Positions 42,667 to 52,056 of a stretch of 64,000 nucleotides of DNA are shown here, piece after piece. Position numbers and translations under genes: made by a program. The notes below the pieces were generated by a model that had not been told where the DNA came from, did not search any database, and worked only from the letters and a program-made list of their open reading frames with translations. The DNA is taken from positions 1 to 64,000 of the forward strand of contig NZ_JNZO01000005.1 in assembly GCF_000717595.1 (NCBI RefSeq), written 5' to 3'. Every line of letters begins with the position of its first letter. The first letter of the stretch is position 1. Source of the DNA: Streptomyces flavochromogenes (lineage in GTDB: Bacteria > Actinomycetota > Actinomycetes > Streptomycetales > Streptomycetaceae).

Positions 42667-43692
42667 ATGTCGAGGGCGAGGGTGGCGCGGCGGATCGCGG
42701 CGGGTGCGGCGTACGGCGGCGGGAGCATCGGACTGCTGGGTGTGGCGGCGGTGGGCGTCCTGCTGGCCGAGATGCAGATCGCGAAGCGGACGGTGGGCGG
42801 CGGCGCGGCCCCCCTGCCACCGGGAGCGGACGGCCTCTACGGCCGCGCGTTCGGCACGGACGACCCGCTGCGGCTGGCCCTTCTGGGTGATTCCACGGCG
42901 GCGGGCCAGGGGGTGCGCCGCTCGGGCCAGACGCCGGGCGCGCTGCTCGCCTCCGGGCTCGCGGCGGTGGCGGAGCGGCCGGTGGTGCTGAGGAACGTGG
43001 CGCTCTCCGGTGCCCGCTCGGACGACCTGGAGCGCCAGGTGTCGCTGCTGCTGGCCCAGCCGCTCGGCCCGCCCGACGTCTGCGTGATCATGATCGGGGC
43101 GAACGACGTGACGCACCGGATGCCGCCGACGGAGTCGGTACGGCTCCTGGCGTCGGCGGTCCGGCGGCTGCGGACGGCCGGCGCGGAGGTGGTGGTCGGG
43201 ACCTGCCCGGACCTCGGGACGATCGAGCCGGTCTACCAGCCGCTGCGCTGGCTGGCCCGGCGGGCCTCCCGGCAGCTGGCGGCGGCGCAGACGATCGTGG
43301 TGATCGAGCAGGGCGGGCGGACGGTGTCGCTGGGCGACCTGCTCGGGCCCGAGTTCGCGGCGAACCCGCGCGAGATGTTCGGGGTGGACAACTTCCACCC
43401 CTCGGCGGAGGGGTACGCGACGGCGGCGATGGCCGTGCTGCCGACGATGTGCGCGGTGCTGGGGGTGTGGCCGGAGACGGACCGCCTGGAACCGGCACGG
43501 CGGGAGAACATGCTGCCGGTCGCCAAGGCGGCCGCGGAGGCGGCGAAGGAGGCGGGCACGGAGGTCACGGGCGCCCGCGCGCCCTGGGCCCTCCTGAAGC
43601 ACCGCCGGAGGCGGCGTCTGCCGGTCGCGACGGACGCGTCGCCGGAGGCGCAGGGGGAAGGAGCCACGGAGACCCCCGCCCCCACCAACTGA
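42667..43692 (+). CDS. SGNH/GDSL hydrolase, membrane-anchored or secreted
   Basis: A 341-residue protein. An uncleaved or cleavable N-terminal hydrophobic segment (GAAYGGGSIGLLGVAAVGVLL) precedes an SGNH esterase domain: block I LALLGDSTAAGQG (Ser), block III IMIGANDVTH and block V VDNFHPSAEGY (Asp/His). The C-terminal tail is basic then acidic. It probably acts on an ester in the envelope; the substrate is unknown. GGAGGTGA precedes the ATG at 42667. It is divergent from the cystathionine synthase gene. Confidence 0.87.
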   Translation: MSRARVARRIAAGAAYGGGSIGLLGVAAVGVLLAEMQIAKRTVGGGAAPLPPGADGLYGRAFGTDDPLRLALLGDSTAAGQGVRRSGQTPGALLASGLAAVAERPVVLRNVALSGARSDDLERQVSLLLAQPLGPPDVCVIMIGANDVTHRMPPTESVRLLASAVRRLRTAGAEVVVGTCPDLGTIEPVYQPLRWLARRASRQLAAAQTIVVIEQGGRTVSLGDLLGPEFAANPREMFGVDNFHPSAEGYATAAMAVLPTMCAVLGVWPETDRLEPARRENMLPVAKAAAEAAKEAGTEVTGARAPWALLKHRRRRRLPVATDASPEAQGEGATETPAPTN

Positions 43693-43804
43693 GCGCTCGC
43701 TTAGAAAAGAGGTCCGCATCACATGCCCAGGCCGGTGACCCCATGCGGTACGTACGGGTAACTTCCCTTTCAGTCCGCCCACTCCGCACCCTCATGGAGC
43801 CGTG

Positions 43805-45025
43805 ATGCCCGAAGCCGTGATCGTCTCGACCGCCCGCTCGCCCATCGGCCGGGCCTTCAAGGGCTCCCTCAAGGACCTGCGGCCGGACGACCTCACCGCG
43901 ACCATCGTCAAGGCCGCCCTGGCCAAGGTGCCGGAGCTCGACCCGCGCGACATCGACGACCTGATGCTGGGCTGCGGTCTGCCCGGCGGCGAGCAGGGCA
44001 ACAACCTGGGCCGCATCGTGGCCGTGCAGATGGGCATGGACCACCTGCCGGGCTGCACGATCACCCGCTACTGCTCCTCCTCGCTGCAGACCTCCCGCAT
44101 GGCGCTGCACGCGATCAAGGCCGGCGAGGGCGACGTCTTCATCTCGGCCGGTGTCGAGATGGTGTCCCGCTTCGTGAAGGGCAACTCGGACTCCCTGCCC
44201 GACACGCACAACCCCTTCTTCGCCGAGGCCGAGGCCCGTACCGCCGAGGTCGCCGCCTCCGAGGGCTCCACGTGGCACGACCCGCGCGAGGACGGCATCG
44301 TCCCGGACGCGTACATCGCCATGGGCCAGACCGCGGAGAACCTGGCCCGCCTCAAGGGCATCAGCCGCCAGGAGATGGACGAGTTCGGCGTCCGCTCGCA
44401 GAACCTCGCCGAGCAGGCCATCAAGAACGGCTTCTGGGAGCGCGAGATCACCCCGGTGACGCTCCCGGACGGCACCGTCGTCTCCACGGACGACGGCCCG
44501 CGCGCCGGCGTCACCCTGGAGGGCGTGCAGGGCCTCAAGCCGGTCTTCCGCCCCGACGGCCTGGTCACCGCCGCCAACTGCTGCCCGCTGAACGACGGCG
44601 CCGCCGCGCTCGTCATCATGTCGGACACGAAGGCCCGCGAGCTCGGCCTGACCCCGCTCGCCCGCATCGTCTCCACCGGCGTCTCCGGGCTCTCCCCCGA
44701 GATCATGGGCCTCGGCCCGGTCGAGGCGTCGAAGCAGGCCCTCAAGCGCGCCGGCCTGACCATCGGCGACATCGACCTGGCCGAGATCAACGAGGCCTTC
44801 GCGGCCCAGGTGATCCCGTCCTACCAGGACCTGGGCCTGGACCTGGACAAGGTGAACGTCAACGGTGGCGCCATCGCCGTCGGCCACCCCTTCGGCATGA
44901 CCGGCGCCCGGATCACCGGCACGCTGATCAACAGCCTCCAGTTCCACGACAAGCAGTTCGGCCTGGAGACCATGTGCGTCGGCGGCGGCCAGGGCATGGC
45001 GATGGTGATCGAGCGCCTCTCGTAG
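43805..45025 (+). CDS. Acetyl-CoA acetyltransferase (thiolase)
   Basis: A 406-residue thiolase. The acylated Cys is in [24 protein letters not shown] and [14 protein letters not shown] carry the catalytic Asn/His region, and [12 protein letters not shown] the second catalytic Cys. It condenses or cleaves acetoacetyl-CoA/3-ketoacyl-CoA. Length fits the family. I start at the ATG at 43805; a GTG at 43802 is directly before it. The preceding 110 bases hold the promoter. A terminator follows. Confidence 0.94.
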   Translation: MPEAVIVSTARSPIGRAFKGSLKDLRPDDLTATIVKAALAKVPELDPRDIDDLMLGCGLPGGEQGNNLGRIVAVQMGMDHLPGCTITRYCSSSLQTSRMALHAIKAGEGDVFISAGVEMVSRFVKGNSDSLPDTHNPFFAEAEARTAEVAASEGSTWHDPREDGIVPDAYIAMGQTAENLARLKGISRQEMDEFGVRSQNLAEQAIKNGFWEREITPVTLPDGTVVSTDDGPRAGVTLEGVQGLKPVFRPDGLVTAANCCPLNDGAAALVIMSDTKARELGLTPLARIVSTGVSGLSPEIMGLGPVEASKQALKRAGLTIGDIDLAEINEAFAAQVIPSYQDLGLDLDKVNVNGGAIAVGHPFGMTGARITGTLINSLQFHDKQFGLETMCVGGGQGMAMVIERLS

Positions 45026-45131
45026 GACCGGGCCACCGGGCCTGGCGCCCCTCGCGGGTCGGGGAGTGCGCCGGGGCGCGTCTCCTCGTACCGAGGGCTC
45101 CAACCGCACCGCGTCCGAGCCGTGACCGAAT

Positions 45132-45164
45132 CTCCCCCAGGATGTGACCTACATCCCGGGGGAG
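45132..45164 (+). terminator. Intrinsic terminator after the thiolase gene
   Basis: Arms CTCCCCC-A-GGATGT (45132-45145) and ACATCC-C-GGGGGAG (45151-45164) with one internal mismatch, followed by TTCGTTTTCC: one of the few in the window with a T-rich tail. Confidence 0.8.
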
Positions 45165-45314
45165 TTCGTTTTCCCAGGTCAGAGCCGTTTCGGGACTAAA
45201 CACCTGGTAGAAATACCTGTCCAATTCGTGACGTAATGCACTGACAGCGAGCCCCACCCCAGGACAAGCTGATGTAGGAAGTCGGGGGATCGACTCGGAA
45301 TCGGGAGTACGTCA

Positions 45315-46166
45315 GTGAGCGCCATGCCTCTTGCCCTGCTGCTGACCACGGCCGCTGCCACGGCCGTGGGCGCTGCCGCCCTGCACGCCGTCCACGGTCT
45401 CCGCAAGCAGGTCACCGCCCTGCGGAGCGAACTGGCGGCCGGACACGGCGTCACCGTTCCCGCGGCCCGTGCCACGCCCGCCGCCGAGATACGGGCCGCG
45501 GTCGCTGAGGCGCTGGCCGAGGAGCGCGAGCGCGAGCTCGCCGAGGCGCGGGCCTTCTGGGCCGCGCAGGAGGCCAGGGACGCGGCCGACGCCCCCTCCC
45601 TGCTGGGCGGTCTCGGCGGCCCGGTCGACGACGGCACCTTCTTCGTCCCGCGCCAGGCCGACTTCGTGGGCCTCGAGGCGATGGCCCTGGAGGCCATGGA
45701 GGCGGAGGCGGCGGCGCTCGACGGCCCCGACGCACTGGACCCGCTCGACTCGGTCGACGCCTTCGAGGAGTACCCGGAGGACTCGGCCGAGCTGGCCGCG
45801 GCCCGCCGCCGGCACCCCTCGCACCCGGACTTCGTGCCGGTGCAGACCCCCGTCGTCACCGACCACGAGCGGACGGTGGCCCGTCTCGAGGAGCTGGCCG
45901 ACACCGCCACCGCGCTGACCGACGTGCGCCCGGGTCCGCTCGGCACGCTCGACGTGTACGTCTTCGCGGACGGTACGACGCTCTGCATGACCCCGGGGCA
46001 CCGCGAGACCGCGGAGCGCCTCGCGGAGGCCCTGCGCTCCGGCCGTACGCCGGTGCTGCTCGGCGGCTCGGGCGTCTCGGGCGCCTTCGCCCTCACGTTC
46101 TCGTACGGCGAGGCGGACGACGAGAACGTCTACATCCTGGCGGACCGCGTCATCGCGTCGCTGTAA
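45315..46166 (+). CDS. Conserved hypothetical protein with N-terminal membrane segment
   Basis: A 283-residue protein starting at a GTG at 45315. A hydrophobic N-terminal segment (ALLLTTAAATAVGAAALHAV) is followed by a Glu/Ala/Arg-rich probable coiled coil (EIRAAVAEALAEERERELAE). The acidic middle (residues about 125-160) leads to a compact C-terminal domain with LDVYVFADGTTLCMTPGHRE and a last strand FALTFSYGEADDENVYILAD. I recognise no family. Its neighbours give no clue. Confidence 0.75.
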   Translation: MSAMPLALLLTTAAATAVGAAALHAVHGLRKQVTALRSELAAGHGVTVPAARATPAAEIRAAVAEALAEERERELAEARAFWAAQEARDAADAPSLLGGLGGPVDDGTFFVPRQADFVGLEAMALEAMEAEAAALDGPDALDPLDSVDAFEEYPEDSAELAAARRRHPSHPDFVPVQTPVVTDHERTVARLEELADTATALTDVRPGPLGTLDVYVFADGTTLCMTPGHRETAERLAEALRSGRTPVLLGGSGVSGAFALTFSYGEADDENVYILADRVIASL

Positions 46167-46226
46167 GGCCGTTCCAGGCCTCTCCAGGGCCTCTTCAGGC
46201 CACCCCAAGGCCATTCCAGGCCTCTC
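46167..46226. repeat. Near-perfect 21-base direct repeat
   Basis: AAGGCCGTTCCAGGCCTCTC at 46165 recurs as AAGGCCATTCCAGGCCTCTC at 46206, one mismatch, within a 121-base spacer full of AGGCC/CTCC words. No gene is seen there. Confidence 0.6.
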
Positions 46227-46287
46227 CGAGCCGCTCCAAGACCCCTGTGAGACCTTCTGAGGGCCCCGGCCCCGTGCCCGGCCCTCC

Positions 46288-46617
46288 TTACAGGCCCGAG
46301 CGCTCCGCAGCCTCACGGACCAGCCCCACGGCCTCCGCCAGTTCCCCCTCGCGGGAGTCGGCCGGGGCCGTTCGCAGGATTTCGGCCAGATCGTTCCCGG
46401 CGACGACCAGCTGGTCGGCCACGGTGAAGACCCCCGCGTCCGGCATCGTCCTCGGCTCCCGCGCCGGTTCCTCGGCGCGCTGGGCGCGCACCGCGAGCTC
46501 GCGGGCGAGGGCAAGTCCCTCGGCCGCCGCACCGCGCTGGAGGCGGCTCTGCGGGGCGGCCCGCAGCCGGTCGGCGAAGCGTTCGACGGCGGCGGTCAGT
46601 TCACTCGTATCGCGCAC
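46288..46617 (-). CDS. Small alpha-helical protein of unknown function
   Basis: A 109-residue protein starting at a GTG at 46617. Predominantly helical by composition: DTSELTAAVERFADRLRAAP, GLALARELAVRAQRAEEPAR and VFTVADQLVVAGNDLAEIL. No signal or membrane segment. Many Streptomyces have a similar short protein, to my recollection, but no function is known to me. It is divergent from the DUF4287 gene. Confidence 0.65.
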   Translation of the reverse strand: MRDTSELTAAVERFADRLRAAPQSRLQRGAAAEGLALARELAVRAQRAEEPAREPRTMPDAGVFTVADQLVVAGNDLAEILRTAPADSREGELAEAVGLVREAAERSGL

Positions 46618-46735
46618 CCCGCGACCCTACGCGCCGTCCCGGGCCTCTTGCCAACGGGCGAACACTTGGGCACGGTGACGTGAAGAAGTGCCAGGAGTAC
46701 GAGGAGCACACGGTACGACGCGTCCGGAGGCGCCG

Positions 46736-46966
46736 ATGTCCCACACATTCTCCGAAGAGACCCACCGCAACATGCTGGCCCGCATCCCGGGCCGCACCGG
46801 TCGTGAGATCGCCGACTGGATGCGCACCGTCGAGGAGGGCCCCTCCCTCCTCCGTTTCGAGGAGCGGGTGAGCTGGCTCCGCGGGGCCCACGAGCTGGCG
46901 TACGGCCACGCGAAGGCGATCCTGCACGAGTACGACCTGCGGCGGGCGGCTCGGAGACTGCTCTGA
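46736..46966 (+). CDS. DUF4287-like small protein
   Basis: A 76-residue protein: SHTFSEETHRNMLARIPGRT, GREIADWMRTVEEGPSLLRF, then WLRGAHELAYGHAKAILHEY. The pattern (HxxMLxxxPxxTGRxxxxW, LxxxHxLGxGHAxAI) is that of DUF4287 proteins, small helical and of unknown role. GGAGG is 6 bases before the ATG at 46736. An earlier ATG in frame at 46688 lacks this site. Confidence 0.8.
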   Translation: MSHTFSEETHRNMLARIPGRTGREIADWMRTVEEGPSLLRFEERVSWLRGAHELAYGHAKAILHEYDLRRAARRLL

Positions 46967-47034
46967 GGTCCGGGAGCCACCCTCGTCCGACAGGGGAGGG
47001 TCCGAGCACCATCCCCGTCCCCACCGGGAACGCG

Positions 47035-47073
47035 GAAGGGCCCGCCCGGCACGAAGCCGGACGGGCCCTTCCC
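47035..47073. terminator. Terminator between convergent genes
   Basis: Arms GGAAGGGCCCGCCCGGC and GCCGGACGGGCCCTTCC with a single mismatch (17-base stem, ACGAA loop), between the DUF4287 gene and the Bax-inhibitor-like gene. Confidence 0.8.
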
Positions 47074-47089
47074 CCCGAGTCGGGACGCG

Positions 47090-47992
47090 TCAGTCGTCGC
47101 CCTGCAGGATCGACAGCAGACGCAGCATCTCCAGGTAGATCCACACCAGGGTCATGGTGAGACCGAAGGCGGCCAGCCAGGCCTCCTCGCGCGGCGCGCC
47201 GTAGGTCACGCCGTCCTCGACCTGCTTGAAGTCGAGGGCGAGGAAGCAGGCACCGAGGATGATGCCGATGACACCGAAGAGGATGCCGAGGCCACCGCTG
47301 CGGAAGCCGAGGCCGTCACCGCCGGCGAAGACGGCGAACAGCAGGTTGGTCACCATGAGGAGCATGAAGCCCATCGCGGCGGCCATCACGAAGCCGTAGA
47401 AGCGCCGGTTGACCCGGATCCAGCCCATCTTGTAGGCGACCAGCACGCCGGCGAAGACCGCCATCGTGCCGAGGACCGCCTGGATGACCACGCCGTCGGC
47501 GATGTACGTCGAGACGGCGGCCGAGATCACTCCGAGGAAGACGCCCTCGAAGGCCGCGTAGCCCAGGATGAGCGCCGGCGACGGCTTGCGCTTGAACGAC
47601 TGCACGAGCGACAGCACCAGGGCGACCAGGGCGGCGCCGATGGCGATGCCGTAGGACTTGCCCAGGTTGGCGGGGTCGACCGGCAGGAGCAGCCAGGACA
47701 GCACGGCGGTGAGCACGACCGTGCCGAGCGTCATGGCCGTACGGCTCACGACGTCGTCGATCGTCATCACGTTGCCGCGGGCCTGCTGCGGGGCGCCGAG
47801 CTGCGTGTCCTGCGGGGCGTACGGGTTGGTGGCGTACGGGTTCGTCGCACCCTCGGCATACGGGTTGCCGGTGGCGTACGGGTTGGTTCCGACGGCGGGG
47901 CCCCCGGCCTGCGGCTGCTGGCCGTTGAAGCCCGCGGTGCCGTTGTCGCGGCTGAACCCCCGTCGCGAGAAGACCGGGTTGCTGCTCCTCAT
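47090..47992 (-). CDS. Bax inhibitor-1/YccA-family membrane protein
   Basis: A 300-residue protein. The N-terminal 70 residues are disordered with tandem NPYA units (TNPYATGNPYAEGATNPYA). Seven hydrophobic segments follow (MTLGTVVLTAVLSWLLL; GIAIGAALVALVLSLV; and so on), with ACFLALDFKQVEDGVTYGAP and a final LVWIYLEMLRLLSIL, as in the BI-1/YccA family. In bacteria its role is unclear (calcium leak, stress). The ATG at 47992 has GGAGTGAG upstream; the open frame continues beyond it through the tRNA, which is not coding. Confidence 0.9.
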   Translation of the reverse strand: MRSSNPVFSRRGFSRDNGTAGFNGQQPQAGGPAVGTNPYATGNPYAEGATNPYATNPYAPQDTQLGAPQQARGNVMTIDDVVSRTAMTLGTVVLTAVLSWLLLPVDPANLGKSYGIAIGAALVALVLSLVQSFKRKPSPALILGYAAFEGVFLGVISAAVSTYIADGVVIQAVLGTMAVFAGVLVAYKMGWIRVNRRFYGFVMAAAMGFMLLMVTNLLFAVFAGGDGLGFRSGGLGILFGVIGIILGACFLALDFKQVEDGVTYGAPREEAWLAAFGLTMTLVWIYLEMLRLLSILQGDD

Positions 47993-48192
47993 CTCACTCC
48001 TCCATGGCGTGCCGCATGCGCGCGGCCTCGCGTCAAGAGTAATGCGTAGGCAAAAGAAACTCTCTAGTGCTCGGGGAGGATCTTTTCCCGTACGTTTTCG
48101 ATCTTCGCGCGGGCCGTCGCGGTGGTCGCGAGGGCTCGCGCGGTGAAGTGAGGGGCTTCGCCGGGCCACAGGTGTGACACCTGGGGCCCGGG

Positions 48193-48277
48193 TGGTGCCC
48201 GGAACCGGACTCGAACCGGTACGGCCCGAAGGCCAGCGAGGTTTAAGCTCGCCGTGTCTGCATTCCACCATCCGGGC
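48193..48277 (-). tRNA. bldA: tRNA-Leu (UAA), bldA
   Basis: An 85-base leucine tRNA with encoded CCA. The 5' acceptor arm GCCCGGA (48277-48271) pairs with TCCGGGC (48203-48197). The anticodon stem is GCGAG/CTCGC around loop CTTAAAC, giving anticodon UAA at positions 34-36. The long variable arm GGCC-TTCG-GGCC and the T-arm (CCGG, loop TTCGAGT, CCGG) are normal for class II. The UAA anticodon reads UUA, the rare codon that makes this tRNA (bldA) a switch for development and secondary metabolism in Streptomyces (known). It lies between a Bax-inhibitor gene and an ABC transporter. Confidence 0.95.
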
Positions 48278-48303
48278 GTCGCGAAGCTCCGCGTTGGCAC
48301 ATG

Positions 48304-48331
48304 AGCCTATCGGGGCGCTTCCCTCGTTCAG
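48304..48331 (-). promoter_or_regulatory. Probable bldA promoter
   Basis: On the minus strand, -35 CTGAAC (48331-48326), 16-base spacer, -10 TAGGCT (48309-48304), with 26 bases to the tRNA 5' end. Consistent with a vegetative-type promoter. Confidence 0.5.
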
Positions 48332-48651
48332 CGGAACATCCTCCCGATGTTGTCTTATTTTATTGACGCCTGAGGGTGCGTCAGTGCAGGTGGGAGCCAT
48401 TTCGCCGAACTGTGACAGGGGTCGCAGGCGCAAAGCCGCACCCCCTGGAATGACGAAAAGTCGTCGCACGTGTGTCACCTCGGCGTGAAGCCCTCTCTCA
48501 GGGGCGCCGTCATACCTCAGGAGGAGGATCGGGGTCCCCGGTCCGACTCGAGACTGCCTCGGGAACGGGCATGTGGGCGGACGATCCGAGCGCGAACGCT
48601 CGACACGATGGAGGGGTTCCCACAGAAGCCCCGCAGTGACAGGAGTCCCTC
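48332..48651. other. Promoter region between bldA and the ABC transporter
   Basis: A 320-base gene-free stretch. It contains an AT-rich block (48350-48365, TTGTCTTATTTTATTGACG) and an inverted repeat TGACGC (48364-48369) / GCGTCA (48378-48383) with an 8-base loop. The TTGACG in it could be a -35 for the ABC genes. No other structure is evident. Confidence 0.4.
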
Positions 48652-49422
48652 GTGACCACCACTCCCACCGTGTCCCGCGCCACCGCGGTGGCCGCCCGCG
48701 CCACGGATCTCTCGAAGGTCTACGGACACGGCGAGACCCAGGTGGTCGCGCTCGATCACGTCACCGTGGACTTCCGCCAGGGCGAGTTCACCGCGATCAT
48801 GGGCCCCTCCGGCTCCGGCAAGTCGACGCTCATGCACTGCGTCGCCGGCCTCGACTCCTTCTCCTCCGGCTCGGTCCGGATCGGCGAGACGGAGCTCTCC
48901 ACCCTGAAGGACAAGCAGCTCACCCAGCTGCGCCGCGACAAGATCGGCTTCATCTTCCAGGCCTTCAACCTGCTGCCGACGCTGACGGCCCTGGAGAACA
49001 TCACGCTGCCGATGGACATCGCCGGCCGGAAGCCCGACAAGCAGTGGGTCCAGCAGGTCATCGACATGCTCGGGCTCTCCGCCCGGCTCAGCCACCGTCC
49101 GACCGAGCTCTCCGGCGGCCAGCAGCAGCGCGTGGCCGTGGCCCGCGCCCTCGCCTCCCGCCCCGAGATCATCTTCGGTGACGAGCCCACCGGAAACCTG
49201 GACTCCCGCTCGGGCGCCGAGGTCCTCGGCTTCCTGCGCAACTCGGTCCGCGAGCTCGGCCAGACCGTCGTCATGGTCACCCACGACCCGGTCGCCGCCT
49301 CCTACGCGGACCGCGTGATCTTCCTCGCCGACGGCCGGATCGTCGACGAGATGCTGCACCCGACGGCGGACGGCGTGCTCGACCGCATGAAGGCCTTCGA
49401 CGCCAAGGGCCGCACGAGCTGA
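48652..49422 (+). CDS. ABC transporter ATP-binding protein, MacB/LolD type
   Basis: A 256-residue ATPase. Walker A IMGPSGSGKSTLMHCVAGLD, Q-loop GFIFQAFNLLPTLTALENI, signature LSGGQQQRVAVARALAS, Walker B EIIFGDEPTGNLDS and the switch His in VMVTHDPVAA are present. The MacB-type GDEPTGNLDS is typical of mechanotransmitting exporters or FtsX-like permeases. It starts at the GTG at 48652 (AGGAG upstream). The permease gene is 88 bases downstream. Confidence 0.95.
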   Translation: MTTTPTVSRATAVAARATDLSKVYGHGETQVVALDHVTVDFRQGEFTAIMGPSGSGKSTLMHCVAGLDSFSSGSVRIGETELSTLKDKQLTQLRRDKIGFIFQAFNLLPTLTALENITLPMDIAGRKPDKQWVQQVIDMLGLSARLSHRPTELSGGQQQRVAVARALASRPEIIFGDEPTGNLDSRSGAEVLGFLRNSVRELGQTVVMVTHDPVAASYADRVIFLADGRIVDEMLHPTADGVLDRMKAFDAKGRTS

Positions 49423-49510
49423 CGCCGTAGCGCCGGAACCGGACCCGAACCGGTACGGCCCGCGCCTCGCGCTCCCGCCCGCCGCCCCTCCCTTCCTCCA
49501 GGACACACCC

Positions 49511-52042
49511 ATGTTCCGTACCGCCCTGCGCAACGTCCTCGCGCACAAGGCGAGACTGCTGATGACCGTCCTCGCCGTGATGCTCGGCGTGGCCTTCGTC
49601 TCCGGCACCCTCGTCTTCACCGACACCCTCGGCCAGGCCTTCCGCAACCAGTCGGCCAAGAGCTACGACGACGTCGCCGTCGCCGTCGAGATGTACCCGT
49701 CCCCCGAGGAGGCCCGGAAGACCCCCGGCCTCTCCCAGCAGGACGTCGACAAGGTCGCGAAGCTCGACGGGGTCGCCTCCGTCACCCCGCGCGTCGACGG
49801 CTTCGCCGGGGTGCCCGACAAGAACGGCAAGCTGATCGGCGTCGGCTGGTCCAACAAGGGCACCAACTTCGCCCCCGGCAAGGACGGCAAGGACCGCGCG
49901 TACGCCTTCGTCTCCGGGAACGGCCCGGCCTCCGCCGGTCAGGTCGCGCTCGACAAGGACACCGCGGACAAGGGCGGCTACAAGATCGGCGACACCGTCC
50001 GCGTCGCGACCACGGGCCCGGTGAAGGAGTACGAGCTCTCGGGCGTCTTCACCACCGAGGACGGCGCCGTCAACGCCGGCGGCAGCCTCGTCGTCTTCGA
50101 CACCGCCGTCGCTCAGAAGCTCTACCTCAAGCCCGGCTACTTCCGGGACCTGGCCGTGAGCGCCACGCCCGGCACGGACGACGAGAAGCTCCTCGCCGAG
50201 GTCCTGAAGGTCGTCCCGAAGGCTGCCGACGCGCAGACCGGCGAGGCCCTCGCCGAGCAGCAGGCCAAGGACATCGAGGCCGGTCTCGGCGCGCTCAACC
50301 AGGTGCTCCTCGGCTTCGCGGGCATCGCGCTCTTCGTCGGGATCTTCCTGATCTCCAACACCTTCACCATGCTGGTCGCGCAGCGCACCAAGGAACTCGC
50401 CCTGATGCGCGCCGTCGGCGCCTCGCGCAAGCAGATCACCCGGTCCGTCCTCGCCGAGGCCGCCCTGGTCGGCCTGGTCGCCTCCGCCGTCGGCTACGTG
50501 CTCGGCATCGGCCTGGCCGTCTCCCTCCGCTCGGCCATGAGCGCCTTCGAGATGAAGGTCCCCGGCGGCGGCCTCGTCCTCACCGCCACCCCGGCCGTCA
50601 GCGCGTTCGCCGTCGGCGTCCTGATCACGATGCTCGCCGCCTGGCTGCCCGGCCGCCGTGCCGCGAAGATCCCGCCGGTCGCCGCCATGAGCAGCGTCCA
50701 CGCCACCGCGAGCACCAAGTCGCTCATCGTGCGGAACTCCATCGGTGCGGCGATCACCGCGCTCGGCGCGGTCCTGATCGTGCTCGGCGCCGGCCAGGGC
50801 GGCGACGAGGGCCGCATGTTCATCGCGGGCGGCGCCTTCCTCGCCCTCATCGGCGTGATCGTGCTGATCCCGTTCCTGTCCCGGCCCGTGATCGCCGTGA
50901 TCCGTCCCGTCTTCGTGAACCTCTTCGGGGTCTCGGGCAAGCTCGCCGGACTCAACGCGGTCCGCAACCCGCGCCGCACCGGCGCCACCGCCTCCGCCCT
51001 CGCCATCGGCCTGACCCTGGTCACCGGCCTCTCGGTGCTCGGCGCCACGGTCGGCACGGCCCTCGACAAGGCCACCACGGACCAGATCAAGGCCGACTAC
51101 ATGGTCACCATGGCCAGCGGCAACAGCCTGAGCCCGGAGGCGCTGACCGCCCTGGAGAAGGCTCCGGGCGTCACCGCGATCTCCCCGCAGCAGGCGGGCG
51201 CGCTGGACATCAAGGGCTCGTACGTCTCGGCCTCCGGCGTCACCCCCGGCGACATCGACAAGGTCCTCAAGCTCACCGTCGTGAACGGCTCGCTGTCCTC
51301 CCTCGACAAGGGCGCGATCGCCGTCGACGAGAAGACCGCCGCGAAGCGCGGCCTGAAGGTCGGCGACACGGTCCCGGTCGAGTTCCTCGACAAGCAGAAG
51401 GCCAAGCTGACGGTCGGCGCGGTCTTCGAGCCCAGCGAGTTCGTCTCGCCGGTCCTGATCGACCACAAGCTGGTCACCGCGCACGAGGAGCGGGCGGAGA
51501 TCCGTCAGATCTTCGTCTCGACCGAGGGCGGCGCGAGCGCCGCCAACGAGCGGGCCCTGGCGAAGGCCATGGGCGACAACCCCGACATCACCGTGATGGA
51601 CCACAAGGGCATCCGCGACTCCTTCGGCGGCCCGATCAACCTGATGCTCAACATCATGTACGGCCTGCTCGGCATGGCCCTGATCATCGCGGTCCTCGGC
51701 GTCGTCAACACCCTCGCGATGTCCGTCTTCGAGCGGCAGCAGGAGATCGGCATGCTGCGGGCGATCGGCCTCGACCGGCGCCGGGTGAAGCGGATGGTCC
51801 GTCTGGAGGCCGTGGTCATCTCGGTGTTCGGCGCGGTCGTCGGCATCGGCCTCGGCTCGTTCCTCGGCTGGGCGATCGGCGAGACCATCAGGGAGCAGAT
51901 CCCCGGCTACGCCCTGGTCCTGCCCTGGGACCGGATCGGGATCTTCCTGGTCCTGGCCGGCCTGGTCGGTGTCCTCGCCTCCCTGTGGCCGGCCCGGAGC
52001 GCGGCCAAGCTGAACATGCTCGCCGCCATCAAGGCCGAGTGA
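49511..52042 (+). CDS. ABC transporter permease, FtsX-like, two core domains
   Basis: An 843-residue permease with four clear elements: N-terminal membrane helix (LAHKARLLMTVLAVMLGVAF), a long extracellular domain, an FtsX domain of three helices (about 255-400; LLGFAGIALFVGIFLISNTF), a second extracellular domain starting after ~520, and a final FtsX domain (MYGLLGMALIIAVLGVVNTL to ASLWPARSAAKLNMLAAIKA). This is the duplicated type (about ten membrane helices) found with MacB-like ATPases. It probably extrudes or senses an envelope-active molecule, as known for antimicrobial resistance pumps; the substrate is unknown. A strong terminator follows. Confidence 0.92.
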   Translation: MFRTALRNVLAHKARLLMTVLAVMLGVAFVSGTLVFTDTLGQAFRNQSAKSYDDVAVAVEMYPSPEEARKTPGLSQQDVDKVAKLDGVASVTPRVDGFAGVPDKNGKLIGVGWSNKGTNFAPGKDGKDRAYAFVSGNGPASAGQVALDKDTADKGGYKIGDTVRVATTGPVKEYELSGVFTTEDGAVNAGGSLVVFDTAVAQKLYLKPGYFRDLAVSATPGTDDEKLLAEVLKVVPKAADAQTGEALAEQQAKDIEAGLGALNQVLLGFAGIALFVGIFLISNTFTMLVAQRTKELALMRAVGASRKQITRSVLAEAALVGLVASAVGYVLGIGLAVSLRSAMSAFEMKVPGGGLVLTATPAVSAFAVGVLITMLAAWLPGRRAAKIPPVAAMSSVHATASTKSLIVRNSIGAAITALGAVLIVLGAGQGGDEGRMFIAGGAFLALIGVIVLIPFLSRPVIAVIRPVFVNLFGVSGKLAGLNAVRNPRRTGATASALAIGLTLVTGLSVLGATVGTALDKATTDQIKADYMVTMASGNSLSPEALTALEKAPGVTAISPQQAGALDIKGSYVSASGVTPGDIDKVLKLTVVNGSLSSLDKGAIAVDEKTAAKRGLKVGDTVPVEFLDKQKAKLTVGAVFEPSEFVSPVLIDHKLVTAHEERAEIRQIFVSTEGGASAANERALAKAMGDNPDITVMDHKGIRDSFGGPINLMLNIMYGLLGMALIIAVLGVVNTLAMSVFERQQEIGMLRAIGLDRRRVKRMVRLEAVVISVFGAVVGIGLGSFLGWAIGETIREQIPGYALVLPWDRIGIFLVLAGLVGVLASLWPARSAAKLNMLAAIKAE

Positions 52043-52056
52043 CGGAAGCAGCGGTA

